Assembly (NCBI GenBank): GCA_002329295.1
Contig: DCTT01000021.1
Coordinates: 1-16,448 of the forward strand
Direction: 5' to 3'
DNA length: 16,448 bases
DNA from: Eubacteriaceae bacterium UBA1433
GTDB lineage: Bacteria > Bacillota > Clostridia > Eubacteriales > UBA1433
Below the pieces are notes generated by a model. That model saw nothing but the letters and a program-made list of their open reading frames with translations, searched no databases and was not told where the DNA came from. The translations under genes and the position numbers were made by a program. Below are positions 1-6,658 of the stretch, piece by piece (position 1 is the stretch's first letter; each line of letters begins with the position of its first letter).

Positions 1-56
1 AGAGCACCTGACTCTTAATCAGGGTGTCCAGGGTTCGAGTCCCTGAAGGAGTACCA
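1..56 (+). tRNA. tRNA-Lys (anticodon CTT), 5' end cut by the window edge
   Basis: The anticodon arm is visible as CCTGA-CTCTTAA-TCAGG, giving anticodon CTT, which reads the Lys codon AAG. The T arm follows as CAGGG-TTCGAGT-CCCTG, then the 3' acceptor strand AAGGAGT and discriminator A, with an encoded CCA at 54-56. The 5' acceptor strand and most of the D arm lie outside the window. A strong terminator starts 13 bases after the CCA, so this is the last or only tRNA of its transcript. Confidence 0.93.
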
Positions 57-68
57 GCTTTAAAACGT

Positions 69-104
69 AGCCGTTGATACAATCCTTGTATTGACGGCTG
101 TTTT
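69..104 (+). terminator. Intrinsic terminator of the tRNA-Lys transcript
   Basis: A 14-base arm (69-82, AGCCGTTGATACAA) pairs fully with 86-99 (TTGTATTGACGGCT), using two G-U wobbles and a 3-base loop, and is followed by GTTTTGT. Almost the same hairpin, with compensatory changes, ends the trpB transcript at 4577-4617. Confidence 0.85.
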
Positions 105-636
105 GTATGCCGACATAGCAACAGTTTAACGAGCGAAAGTCCCGTAGTGAAGCAAAAATATTCTTGACAGTTATTAAAAAAAGGGAGAAATCGAAGAGAT
201 TATTGCAGAATTGGGATATTAGTACTCCGTTCGCGACAAGATAACAGCCATATGCGAATTATCAATCACCTGATCCAGAATGTTATTATGCATATACAAT
301 AAATGTGCGCTTGACCGCAAAAGACAAAAATATGTGCTTTACCATCCCTGTAGCCAAGTGCGCTGTGAGGCTAATAACATGATAAGTTTCCGCCCGCATC
401 CCGATACCTGTGTCTCAAAACATCGTAGTTGTTACATCAACAGTATGGAGCCATTCAAAGTCATGGCTCCATACATGATTTATTTTAGGCCTATTTTGAA
501 GGCGGACACAACTGTCATCGTTCAGTTGCAGCTTACGTTACTTCCCTTCCCTATTTTATTTTTAGTCATTTCTTACTGCTTAATTTTTTATAGTTGATCT
601 TTCAATTCGTCAAGCGTCGAAATTTCTATGAAAATC
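105..636. other. Gene-poor stretch after the tRNA; no convincing gene
   Basis: No reading frame here has a ribosome site, a recognisable domain or gene-like composition over a useful length. The longest frame (280-597, plus) gives a Cys-rich, low-complexity product and I do not call it. Short gene-like fragments can be read at 181-222 (KGEIEEIIAELGY, then a stop) and at 245-382 (45 codons, beginning QPYANYQSPDPECYYAY, no start codon). They could be remnants of a decayed gene, but I recognise no family. No second copy of the tRNA 3' end is seen elsewhere in the window, so there is no evidence for an integrated element bounded by attachment sites. Confidence 0.4.
444..473. other. Perfect inverted repeat (11-bp stem, 8-base loop)
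   Basis: TATGGAGCCAT at 444-454 pairs perfectly with ATGGCTCCATA at 463-473 around the loop TCAAAGTC. It is followed on the plus strand by CATGATTTATTTTA, a poor U-tract, so it may be a weak terminator or only a relic. Confidence 0.5.
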
Positions 637-657
637 TGTTCTCATGCTCGGAGAACA
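637..657 (-). terminator. Possible terminator after adenine deaminase
   Basis: On the minus strand TGTTCTC-CGAGCAT-GAGAACA forms a perfect 7-bp hairpin 15 bases after the ade stop codon, followed by GATTTTCAT. The U-tract is short and interrupted, so termination may be weak. Confidence 0.45.
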
Positions 658-671
658 TATTTACAACGACA

Positions 672-2474
672 TTATTCAGTCTCGAGCCCGACAAATTTGA
701 AGGTTCGGCAATCAACGAGACCACGGTTTGTCAGCCGCAGCTCCGGCAAGCAGGCGAGCGGAATCAGCGCCATCGTCATGAACGGTGAGGCGATTGTTGA
801 ACCAAGTTTGCGCCATGCATCGTCCATCGCGGCGACTTTTGCAGCAACCTGTTCGGCGCTGTCTTCGCTCATCAGGCCGGCAATCGGCAGAGCTACGTGG
901 CCGAGCACCTTGCCGTTGTGGACGATGCACATGCCGCCGCCACTCTCGATTAAGGTGTTTGCCGCAAGAATCATATCCTGATCGTTACTTCCTATAACGA
1001 GAAGGTTGTGTGCATCGTGGGCAACCGTTGACGCCATCGCACCATTTCGTATGCCGAAGCCTTTGACGAAGCCCAGACCGGTGCGCCCTGTCCGCTTATG
1101 GCGCTCAAAAACGACAGCTTTGAGTACGTCTTGATCCGGATCCGCTTCAATTAAGCCGTTTTGAATCGGAAGATCGATGAACTTTTCCACCGTGCCGACA
1201 CGTGCCGGCACGATTTCAATCACACGGACACGAACCGTATCGGCATCCGGCTTCGATGCCGGAATCGCCAGATGTTCCGTGTTTTGCAGTTTGTCAAGGT
1301 GGACGGAGTTCAAATCGCCGCGGGGATATTGATACGGTTTCATATCCATCAGCAGACGGCCTTCGCTCGCAACGTGATGTCCGTCGATGAAGACATCGGC
1401 GACGCGGAAGTTCGTGAGATCGTCAAGCAGTACGAAATCGGCACATTTTCCGGGTGTTACGGAACCGAGATCATGCTGCATTCGAAAACACGTTGCTGTG
1501 TTGATCGTTACCATCTGCAAGGCTCTCAACGGCTCAATTCCTTCGGCAACGGCACGGCGCAGAATATGATCAAGATGTCCGTTTTCAATCAGCGTATGAG
1601 GATGCGTATCATCCGAAACAAGGCAGACGAATCGCGTATCGATGTCATTCTCTGTTACGGCACGGGACACTTCAGCCAGGTCATGCCAAGCGGATCCTTC
1701 GCGGATCATGGCGTACATACCGCGTCTGATTTTTTCAAGCGCATCTTCCGCACGCGTCGACTCGTGGCAACACGATACACCGCTCGCAATGTAAGCGTTA
1801 AGACCTGCGCCCGTATCCGGAACTGAATAGTGACCCGTGACAACCTTATTGGCTGCGAGTGTTGCTGCAACTTCATCGTGTGCATTTGCTTCACCGGAAA
1901 GGATACCGGGAAAATTCATCATTTCGCCGAGACCGACGACCGCATCCCAACTCATCGTTTCCTCAACATCGCGCGCCAAAATCTCGGCGCCTGTATCTTC
2001 AAAACCGGGGACAGCCGGCACACAGCTCGGTGTCGTGACCATCGCTTTCAACGGCGTGCGGGCGGCATCTTCAATCATGTGTTTGACACCATCTAAGCCG
2101 AGAACATTGCAGATTTCGTGTGGATCCATATAGATGCCTGTCGTGCCGCGAGGAACAACGGCACGGGCATACTCGCCGACGCCGAGCATGGATGACTCAA
2201 CGTGAATGTGTCCGTCTAAAAAACCGGGCGCCAGATAACGTCCGGCAGCGTCAACAATCGTTGTTTCGTCGCCGATACAATGACTTGCATCACCGACAAG
2301 TGCAATTCGGCCATGTGCCACCGCAACATCCATGTTGTCCTGGATTTCACATGTGCAGACGTTGACGAGTTTAGCGCCTCGAATAACGAGCTGCGCTTTT
2401 TTCTGTCCAAGCGCAACAGCCGTCAGGTAGCGACCGACTTTTGCTAGTGTTTTTGTTTCAAAACAGTTGTACAT
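672..2474 (-). CDS. ade: Adenine deaminase (amidohydrolase family)
   Basis: A 600-residue protein, the usual length for bacterial Ade, which hydrolyses adenine to hypoxanthine and ammonia in purine salvage. Visible landmarks are the amidohydrolase metal motif GFLDGHIHVESS (His89 and His91), the GTTGIYMDPHEI segment near 110-121, Glu184 in GLGEMMNFPG, His215 in VTGHYSV, His237 in SCCHEST and the Asp pair in SDDTHPH (288-289). The C-terminal part carries GLGFVKGFG and ESGGGM, typical of the Ade C-terminal domain. I chose the ATG at 2474 because GGAGG lies 6 bases upstream; an in-frame ATG at 2516 has no such site and would add 14 unusual residues. It stands alone and points away from trpB. No purine riboswitch is recognisable in its leader. 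Base composition is more GC-rich than the right half of the window. Confidence 0.95.
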   Translation of the reverse strand: MYNCFETKTLAKVGRYLTAVALGQKKAQLVIRGAKLVNVCTCEIQDNMDVAVAHGRIALVGDASHCIGDETTIVDAAGRYLAPGFLDGHIHVESSMLGVGEYARAVVPRGTTGIYMDPHEICNVLGLDGVKHMIEDAARTPLKAMVTTPSCVPAVPGFEDTGAEILARDVEETMSWDAVVGLGEMMNFPGILSGEANAHDEVAATLAANKVVTGHYSVPDTGAGLNAYIASGVSCCHESTRAEDALEKIRRGMYAMIREGSAWHDLAEVSRAVTENDIDTRFVCLVSDDTHPHTLIENGHLDHILRRAVAEGIEPLRALQMVTINTATCFRMQHDLGSVTPGKCADFVLLDDLTNFRVADVFIDGHHVASEGRLLMDMKPYQYPRGDLNSVHLDKLQNTEHLAIPASKPDADTVRVRVIEIVPARVGTVEKFIDLPIQNGLIEADPDQDVLKAVVFERHKRTGRTGLGFVKGFGIRNGAMASTVAHDAHNLLVIGSNDQDMILAANTLIESGGGMCIVHNGKVLGHVALPIAGLMSEDSAEQVAAKVAAMDDAWRKLGSTIASPFMTMALIPLACLPELRLTNRGLVDCRTFKFVGLETE

Positions 2475-2785
2475 TGCAAACCTCCATATCGTTCGTCCGC
2501 ACTCTTTTGCAGACACCTATTTATCTTTTTATTTATTTTACCATGTTCTACAAGTTTTTGGTGTATTTATGCTATTTCGGTTATGAATTTGAGCTGTTAC
2601 GATGGCGACCGCGTTCCATATGCTGTTTTCTTTTGTTTTCATAAGATTCTCTCCCCTTCTGCGGGGGGTTGGCAAGCGTAATCTTGCCGCCGTCTTTGTT
2701 TGAAGTAGTATTCTTCCAAAGCATTTTTGTGAATTTAACGGGTAGATATCAAATTTCAAGACAGCAAATATAAAACCGCCATCTA
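2475..2785. other. Intergenic region between divergent ade and trpB, with two GC-rich hairpins
   Basis: No gene is supported. Two adjacent hairpins stand out: CTCCCC-TTCTGC-GGGGGG (2651-2668) and GGCAAG-CGTAAT-CTTGCC (2671-2688). They could belong to the 5' leader of ade on the minus strand or be an old terminator. The ade promoter must lie here, but no clear -35/-10 pair was found. Confidence 0.4.
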
Positions 2786-2814
2786 TTGACAATCGCAGAA
2801 TACCGTGCTATATT
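2786..2814 (+). promoter_or_regulatory. Sigma-A promoter of the T-box/trpB transcript
   Basis: TTGACA (2786-2791), a 17-bp spacer and TATATT (2809-2814). This is a full-consensus -35 with a 5/6 -10, starting transcription near 2821, some 20 bases before the T-box Stem I. Confidence 0.88.
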
Positions 2815-2840
2815 TGTAGGTAAATTGAATACATCAAACC

Positions 2841-3124
2841 GTTGAAGCGGAGATAACGGCAATGATGCCTTTACAGAGAGTCTGCGTTGCTGAGAGTCAG
2901 ATAAGAAACAAGTTGTCAAATGGACCGCTGAGGGTGCAGTCAAACGGGAATATCCCGGAGTATTCTGCAACGTGTGGGCATACGTCAGTTGTCGGGGATA
3001 TGTTGGTATCCTGCTAAGTGCACAGGTCATGCTGTGAAACAAGGTGGCACCGCGGATAGTGTCGGATTACGTTTGTATCTATTCGTCCTTGATGGAAAAT
3101 ATATTTCTGTCAAGGCATTTTTTT
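2841..3124 (+). promoter_or_regulatory. T-box riboswitch, tRNA-Trp specific
   Basis: The T-box core AAGGTGGCACCGCGG at 3041-3055 is the antiterminator bulge sequence that pairs with the free NCCA end of uncharged tRNA. The base of Stem I is AGCGG (2846-2850) paired with CCGCT (2925-2929). Immediately before the 3' strand sits the specifier TGG at 2921-2923, followed by the customary purine (A2924), giving a tryptophan codon. A terminator closes the element at 3087-3124. In this family, uncharged tRNA-Trp stabilises the antiterminator, so downstream genes are expressed when charged Trp-tRNA is scarce. The target is trpB, which agrees with the Trp specifier. Confidence 0.95.
3087..3124 (+). terminator. 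T-box conditional terminator
   Basis: CCTTGAT (3087-3093) pairs with GTCAAGG (3109-3115, one wobble) and is followed by CATTTTTTT ending at 3124. It is mutually exclusive with the antiterminator that contains the T-box core. Confidence 0.88.
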
Positions 3125-3193
3125 ATTGAAAACTTCTTTGACAAGAAATAGAAAGTCATAGGAGTTTTTTCCTATTTAGAGGAGGTCAACACA

Positions 3194-3232
3194 ATGATGT
3201 TCACAAAACGTTGGTGGCGCTTTGTGCGCTAA
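3194..3232 (+). CDS. Putative Trp leader peptide MMFTKRWWRFVR
   Basis: A 12-codon frame, ATG ATG TTC ACA AAA CGT TGG TGG CGC TTT GTG CGC TAA, lies between the T-box terminator and trpB. It has a strong ribosome site (AGGAGG at 3180-3185, 8 bases before the ATG). Two adjacent Trp codons in so short a basic peptide, in front of a tryptophan gene, are the signature of a ribosome-stalling leader. The Trp codons and stop lie inside a small hairpin (TGGCGC at 3215-3220 with GCGCTA at 3226-3231; loop TTTGT), and another hairpin (ATAGGA 3158-3163 / TCCTAT 3170-3175) sits just before its ribosome site. I see no second intrinsic terminator before trpB, so control could be translational. The role is inferred; the frame and codons are seen. 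Confidence 0.72.
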   Translation: MMFTKRWWRFVR

Positions 3233-3304
3233 ATAATAGTTTAAATAATGTATCCGATATCAAATAAAAATCAAGTTAAATTTTTTCTGTTGGAGGAAAC
3301 GAAA

Positions 3305-4525
3305 ATGAAATTGAAAGATATTGAATTCAACACTTACTTCAAAAACTATCCTGATGCAAACGGCTATTTCGGAAAATACGGCGGTTCCTATGTTCCTCCT
3401 GAGCTGAAGGTCGCTATGGAGGAAATCGCCGATGCTTATTATACAATCTGCAAATCCAGAAAGTTCATAAACGAACTTCGCAGAATCCGCAAGGAATTTC
3501 AGGGCAGACCGACACCGATCTCTCATCTTGAAAGACTTTCGGATAAAATCGGCACGGGGGCGCAGCTCTATGTCAAGCGTGAAGATCTGAACCATACCGG
3601 TGCACACAAACTCAATCATTGTATGGGCGAGGTATTGCTTGCCAAGTTTATGGGTAAGAAAAAGGTCATCGCAGAAACCGGCGCAGGACAACACGGCGTT
3701 GCCCTTGCGACCGCTGCTGCGTACTTCGGCCTGGAGTGTGACATTTACATGGGTGCAGTTGACATTAAGAAGCAGGCTCCCAACGTCGCAAGGATGAAAA
3801 TCCTTGGCGCAAAAGTAATTGAAGTTACGGATGGTCTTGCGACGCTAAAAGAGGCCGTTGATGCGGCTTTTATCGCATACGGCAACGAATACAAAGAGGC
3901 CATTTACTGTATCGGCTCTGTCATGGGTCCACATCCGTTTCCGATGATGGTGCGGGATTTTCAAGCCGTCGTAGGCTTTGAAGCACGCGAACAATTTGTC
4001 GGCATGACGGGTGAACTTCCCGATGCGATTGTCGCCTGTGTCGGCGGCGGTTCAAATGCAATGGGGCTGTTCTCCGGCTTTCTGAATGATCCTGTTGATA
4101 TTTACGGTGTCGAGCCTCTCGGCAGAGGCAATAAGATGGGAGATCATGCGGCAAGCCTGACATATGGTGAAGAAGGTGTTATGCACGGTTTTAACAGCAT
4201 TATGCTTAAGGATGAGAACGGCGAACCGGCTCCTGTTTATTCGGTGGCATCCGGATTGGATTACCCGTCCAGCGGACCTGAACACGCATTCCTGCGTGAT
4301 ATCGGCAGAGTAAAATATGTTATAGTGGGAGACGACGAGACAATTGATGCTTTCTTTGAATTATCCAGAATGGAAGGTATTATTCCGGCACTCGAAAGCT
4401 CGCATGCCGTTGCATACGCTATAAAACTTGCCAATATGATAGGCAAAGGGTCTATCCTTATCAACCTCTCCGGCAGAGGTGACAAAGATATGGACTATGT
4501 TATCGAGAATTACGGGATTAGATAA
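3305..4525 (+). CDS. trpB: Tryptophan synthase beta chain (stand-alone)
   Basis: A 406-residue PLP enzyme that condenses indole with L-serine to make L-tryptophan. Catalytic landmarks are present: the PLP lysine in HTGAHKLNH (Lys102), catalytic Glu124 in AETGAGQHG, the phosphate-binding GGGSN (247-251), Asp319 in SGLDYPSSGP and the SGRGDKD loop (388-394, Ser389). Length is normal for TrpB. The start is the ATG at 3305 with GGAGG 8 bases upstream; an in-frame ATG at 3248 lacks a ribosome site and overlaps the leader. No trpA or other trp gene adjoins it in this window. It may therefore use imported or salvaged indole, or a TrpA encoded elsewhere. Expression is controlled by the upstream tRNA-Trp T-box and probably the Trp leader peptide. 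Confidence 0.96.
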   Translation: MKLKDIEFNTYFKNYPDANGYFGKYGGSYVPPELKVAMEEIADAYYTICKSRKFINELRRIRKEFQGRPTPISHLERLSDKIGTGAQLYVKREDLNHTGAHKLNHCMGEVLLAKFMGKKKVIAETGAGQHGVALATAAAYFGLECDIYMGAVDIKKQAPNVARMKILGAKVIEVTDGLATLKEAVDAAFIAYGNEYKEAIYCIGSVMGPHPFPMMVRDFQAVVGFEAREQFVGMTGELPDAIVACVGGGSNAMGLFSGFLNDPVDIYGVEPLGRGNKMGDHAASLTYGEEGVMHGFNSIMLKDENGEPAPVYSVASGLDYPSSGPEHAFLRDIGRVKYVIVGDDETIDAFFELSRMEGIIPALESSHAVAYAIKLANMIGKGSILINLSGRGDKDMDYVIENYGIR

Positions 4526-4576
4526 ATAACCGCAAAGGCGTGTATCAACATTCAGCCCTTAGCCATCTTAAAACAT

Positions 4577-4617
4577 AGCCGTCGATACAATTTCTGTATC
4601 GACGGCGGTTTTCTTTT
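4577..4617 (+). terminator. Intrinsic terminator of trpB
   Basis: Arm 4577-4590 (AGCCGTCGATACAA) pairs with 4594-4607 around a 3-base loop, with mismatches only at the two outermost positions, followed by GTTTTCTTTT. It matches the tRNA-Lys terminator at 69-104 nearly base for base. Confidence 0.85.
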
Positions 4618-4709
4618 ATATGAAAGCCTCTCTCCCCTCCTATCCGGAAATGGCAACGAAATCACGCTGTTTTTTTGCAATTCAATCGTTTTATATTTAG
4701 CATAAAATC

Positions 4710-4738
4710 TTGTGTTTTAAAGAAAGGTGCGATAAAAT
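4710..4738 (+). promoter_or_regulatory. Candidate promoter for the 203-aa membrane protein
   Basis: TTGTGT (4710-4715), a 17-bp spacer and TAAAAT (4733-4738), 73 bases before the start codon and after the trpB terminator. Confidence 0.5.
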
Positions 4739-4811
4739 TATAAATAATTTATTTAACAACTAAACTTCACTTCGTCAAGAAATATCTTGTCAGGAAAAGA
4801 GGTGTTCAACC

Positions 4812-5423
4812 ATGCAGAAAACCGGAAAAAATAAGGTTTATAAAGTTGCTATAATTGTGCTTATTCTTTTGCTGGCTTTTTTCATTTTTTTCTATTTCAT
4901 AAAAACGAGTAATGACTCCGACTCACAAAGCGGAAACGTTCCCACAGACAAGAGCCCTGTTTATGATTACAACGATTTGTCCACAGCGATTGCCGATTTA
5001 CCCGCAAAAAAAGCTCTGGATGAGATGTATATTTTGCTTTCCGGATACTGGATCAGTGACGAATACCCGTTTGTTCACTTTTTCATCAATGCCAACGGTG
5101 CACATTGCGTCGAATACGGCTTATTCCAGACTGGATTCGGCATGAGCGGCGAAATTATCGACGCATCTGCCGTCGGTCCATATAAAGCGGAACTGGTGGT
5201 GCATTTTCCGGCTCGCCCTGCAACGGAAATGGATGATGCTCGTCCGGAAAGCACAGAGACAATATACCTGGATGTGGGTGGACTGTATCCTTCTTCCGAT
5301 GATGCATCCAAAGATACCAGCATTGTTTTTAAGTCGGATAATCTTGCGAACGGTAGCTATTATACTTACGTGCCCGGCGGCAATACGTTAGAGCAGGCCT
5401 ATCAAAACTGGGAAGCACGATAA
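4812..5423 (+). CDS. Membrane-anchored extracytoplasmic protein of unknown function
   Basis: A 203-residue protein that I do not assign to a family. Residues 1-9 are basic, 11-30 form one strongly hydrophobic segment (AIIVLILLLAFFIFFYF) without a lipobox or obvious cleavage site, and a short Ser/Asp-rich linker follows. This predicts an N-terminal anchor with a soluble domain outside the membrane. The domain (about 55-203) is rich in aromatic and beta-prone residues, with LSGYWISDEYPFVHFFI near 77-93 and IYLDVGGLYPSS near 155-166. A compact beta fold is possible. The start has GAGGTG about 7 bases upstream. It is separated from trpB by a terminator and has its own candidate promoter, so it is probably a single-gene unit. 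Confidence 0.75.
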   Translation: MQKTGKNKVYKVAIIVLILLLAFFIFFYFIKTSNDSDSQSGNVPTDKSPVYDYNDLSTAIADLPAKKALDEMYILLSGYWISDEYPFVHFFINANGAHCVEYGLFQTGFGMSGEIIDASAVGPYKAELVVHFPARPATEMDDARPESTETIYLDVGGLYPSSDDASKDTSIVFKSDNLANGSYYTYVPGGNTLEQAYQNWEAR

Positions 5424-5485
5424 ATCCGTTATCTAAGGATATTTTTAACAACTGACAGAGCCTTCTTTTGAAAGGGACAGAGTTG

Positions 5486-5563
5486 ATGAAGACAATACGC
5501 CGTCTCCCTATTTTGGCATGCGCTTATATTGCTTTGGTCTGTATTATAGTTAATCATAGTTAA
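5486..5563 (+). CDS. Possible 25-aa membrane micropeptide
   Basis: ATG AAG ACA ATA CGC CGT ... AGT TAA encodes MKTIRRLPILACAYIALVCI plus five more residues: a basic start followed by one hydrophobic helix-length stretch. A modest ribosome site (AAGGGA) lies about 9 bases upstream. It could be a real small membrane peptide or the leftover front of a truncated gene. No family is recognisable and chance cannot be excluded. Confidence 0.25.
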   Translation: MKTIRRLPILACAYIALVCIIVNHS

Positions 5564-5636
5564 ATGCACACAAAAAAACGCCCTTATGCTTTAGGTCGTC
5601 GAAAATTAATATTAAAAGAATACTATTTTGTTACAA

Positions 5637-5670
5637 AATCAAAAGCCGCCAATGATAGCGGCTTTTGATT
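5637..5670 (-). terminator. Terminator of hsp20
   Basis: A perfect 13-bp inverted repeat (AATCAAAAGCCGC at 5637-5649 with GCGGCTTTTGATT at 5658-5670) with an 8-base loop, starting 6 bases after the hsp20 stop codon. On the minus strand it runs into TTTTGATTTTGT. It may also stop plus-strand transcription. Confidence 0.85.
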
Positions 5671-5676
5671 TAGGGT

Positions 5677-6129
5677 TTAATCGATATCGATTTTCAGTGA
5701 ACCGTCCACTTTTGTATCTTTCGGAATCGTAATGGTAAGTATACCCTCTTCGAGCTTTGCTTTGGTTTCGCCTAAATTTGCATTAGCCAAGCGAACCCTG
5801 CGGCTCATGGAGCTAACCCGGCGTTCTCTATGAATGTAGTTTTTGTCGTCTTTGTTTACTTCTTCGTTGCGGTTTACTAAGATGCAGAGGTTATCACCCT
5901 CAACGCCTAGGTCAATTTCGTCTTTTTTAACTCCGGGTAGCTCTGCTTCGATGCGGTATTCACTATCTGTTTCCTGAATATCGATTTTGAAAGTATCCCT
6001 CAACAGGTTTCGACCTGACAACCAATTGTCACTAAAAAAGTCGTCAAGCATGTTGTAAAAATCATCAAAACCTGTGCCTGTACGTGCGAGACTGCTGTTC
6101 CTTCTGTTGAACGGAATAAGTCCTGCCAT
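5677..6129 (-). CDS. Small heat-shock protein, Hsp20/alpha-crystallin family
   Basis: A 150-residue ATP-independent holdase chaperone that binds unfolding proteins in the cytoplasm. The N-terminal region has the FDDFYNMLDDFF segment common in Firmicute Hsp20 proteins. The alpha-crystallin domain spans about 45-140, with the strand FKIDIQETDSEYRIEAELPG, the GVEGDNLCILVNR region and the family hallmark LEEGILTITIPK near the end (the A/G-x-L type motif). I chose the ATG at 6129 because AGGAG lies 9 bases upstream; an in-frame TTG at 6138 sits too close to it. The gene stands alone between its own promoter/CIRCE and a strong terminator. Control is by HrcA through CIRCE, as is usual for chaperone genes in this phylum, although hsp20 itself is a less common CIRCE target than groESL and dnaK. 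Confidence 0.94.
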   Translation of the reverse strand: MAGLIPFNRRNSSLARTGTGFDDFYNMLDDFFSDNWLSGRNLLRDTFKIDIQETDSEYRIEAELPGVKKDEIDLGVEGDNLCILVNRNEEVNKDDKNYIHRERRVSSMSRRVRLANANLGETKAKLEEGILTITIPKDTKVDGSLKIDID

Positions 6130-6159
6130 GATTAACAACTCCTTTACATTTGTTTTTTG

Positions 6160-6186
6160 TTAGCACTCTATGTCGATGAGTGCTAA
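6160..6186 (-). promoter_or_regulatory. CIRCE operator (HrcA binding site)
   Basis: TTAGCACTC-N9-GAGTGCTAA with both arms perfect (6160-6168 and 6178-6186). It lies between the -10 and the hsp20 start, overlapping the expected transcription start, so HrcA binding would block initiation or early elongation. Confidence 0.97.
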
Positions 6187-6190
6187 CAAT

Positions 6191-6219
6191 ATTATACTAA
6201 TGTTATTTTCTTTTGTCAA
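6191..6219 (-). promoter_or_regulatory. Full-consensus sigma-A promoter of hsp20
   Basis: Read on the minus strand: TTGACA (6219-6214), a 17-bp spacer and TATAAT (6196-6191). Both hexamers match consensus exactly, fitting a strong promoter held down by the adjacent CIRCE repressor site. Confidence 0.95.
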
Positions 6220-6371
6220 GACTTATTTATAAAAAAATTTTAATAAATTTAATGATATTGTTTAATTTGGAGTTGTCCCTGTCTCTTATTTTTTCTCAAA
6301 TTATTTTTGATGATAGTTGTTCATTCCTCTATTGATAGCCTTTTATTTCATTTAAAAATAATATATATAAT

Positions 6372-6406
6372 AAAAAAGTCTCGAAAATTCATTCCAAGGC
6401 TTTTTT
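6372..6406 (-). terminator. Degenerate terminator of array unit 1
   Basis: AAAAAAGTCTCG and CAAGGCTTTTTT form an imperfect hairpin that aligns with the intact terminators at 7255-7287 and 8527-8559, including the following TATACTGCTATTTCCT. Several stem pairs are lost, but the A/T flanks remain. Confidence 0.5.
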
Positions 6407-6658
6407 ATAAGTCGTTTCATATACTGCTATTTCCTGTTTCAGTGGCATTCGCATGCAAAAGCAGACGAAAAAAAATACAGCTTCAGAAAATATGTTTTAT
6501 TTATATCATAAGCGCTTCTTTCAATGCTTTGCGATCCATGTCAAATAATGTTTTTTATATTTGCCGCCGCCTGCAGGCAATTTTTTTCAATACAATAGCA
6601 AGACATGATTATTATTCATTTGTGCCGTACATTCATTTTCTATAGTGATCTCTGCATA
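6407..6658 (-). other. Decayed spacer of array unit 1
   Basis: No intact gene. From about 6490 to 6661 the sequence aligns with 8946-9113, the 5' end of the receiver-like gene and the spacer to lipoprotein 4. Shared blocks include AAGACATGATT or GAGACATGATT, TTGTGCCG and TATTATTTAG. About 6420-6490 resembles the post-terminator part of the other units only in its first bases. Confidence 0.6.
6502..6560 (-). pseudogene. Remnant of the receiver-like gene (first ~20 codons)
   Basis: On the minus strand the segment reads ATAAAAAACATTATTTGACA, then ATG GAT CGC AAA GCA TTG AAA GAA GCG CTT ATG ATA TAA. The intact gene at 8628-9005 has GTG AAA AAA ATA TTA TTT GTC ATG GAC CGC AAA GTA TTG GCA GAA GCA CTT ATG ATA GAA. 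The remnant has lost the GTG start, carries a one-base deletion before ATG, has a degraded ribosome site (GGCGGC in place of GGAGGC) and stops after the MDRKALKEALMI stretch. The remaining roughly 100 codons are gone. It shows that the unit once held lipoprotein plus receiver. Confidence 0.75.

Noticed and set aside
280..597. 105-codon open frame on the plus strand after tRNA-Lys
   Set aside because: No ribosome site, odd composition rich in Cys, His and Tyr, spans a perfect hairpin at 444-473, and no recognisable domain.
1161..1826. 221-codon open frame opposite adenine deaminase
   Set aside because: It lies antisense inside ade, whose full set of catalytic motifs is on the other strand; it is a shadow of high-GC coding sequence.
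2475..2785. Purine riboswitch in the ade leader
   Set aside because: The conserved purine-riboswitch core and kissing-loop sequences are not visible on the minus strand; only two short GC-rich hairpins are present.
3248..3304. Longer N-terminus for TrpB starting at 3248
   Set aside because: There is no ribosome site before that ATG, while the ATG at 3305 has GGAGG at proper spacing and matches the normal start of the family.
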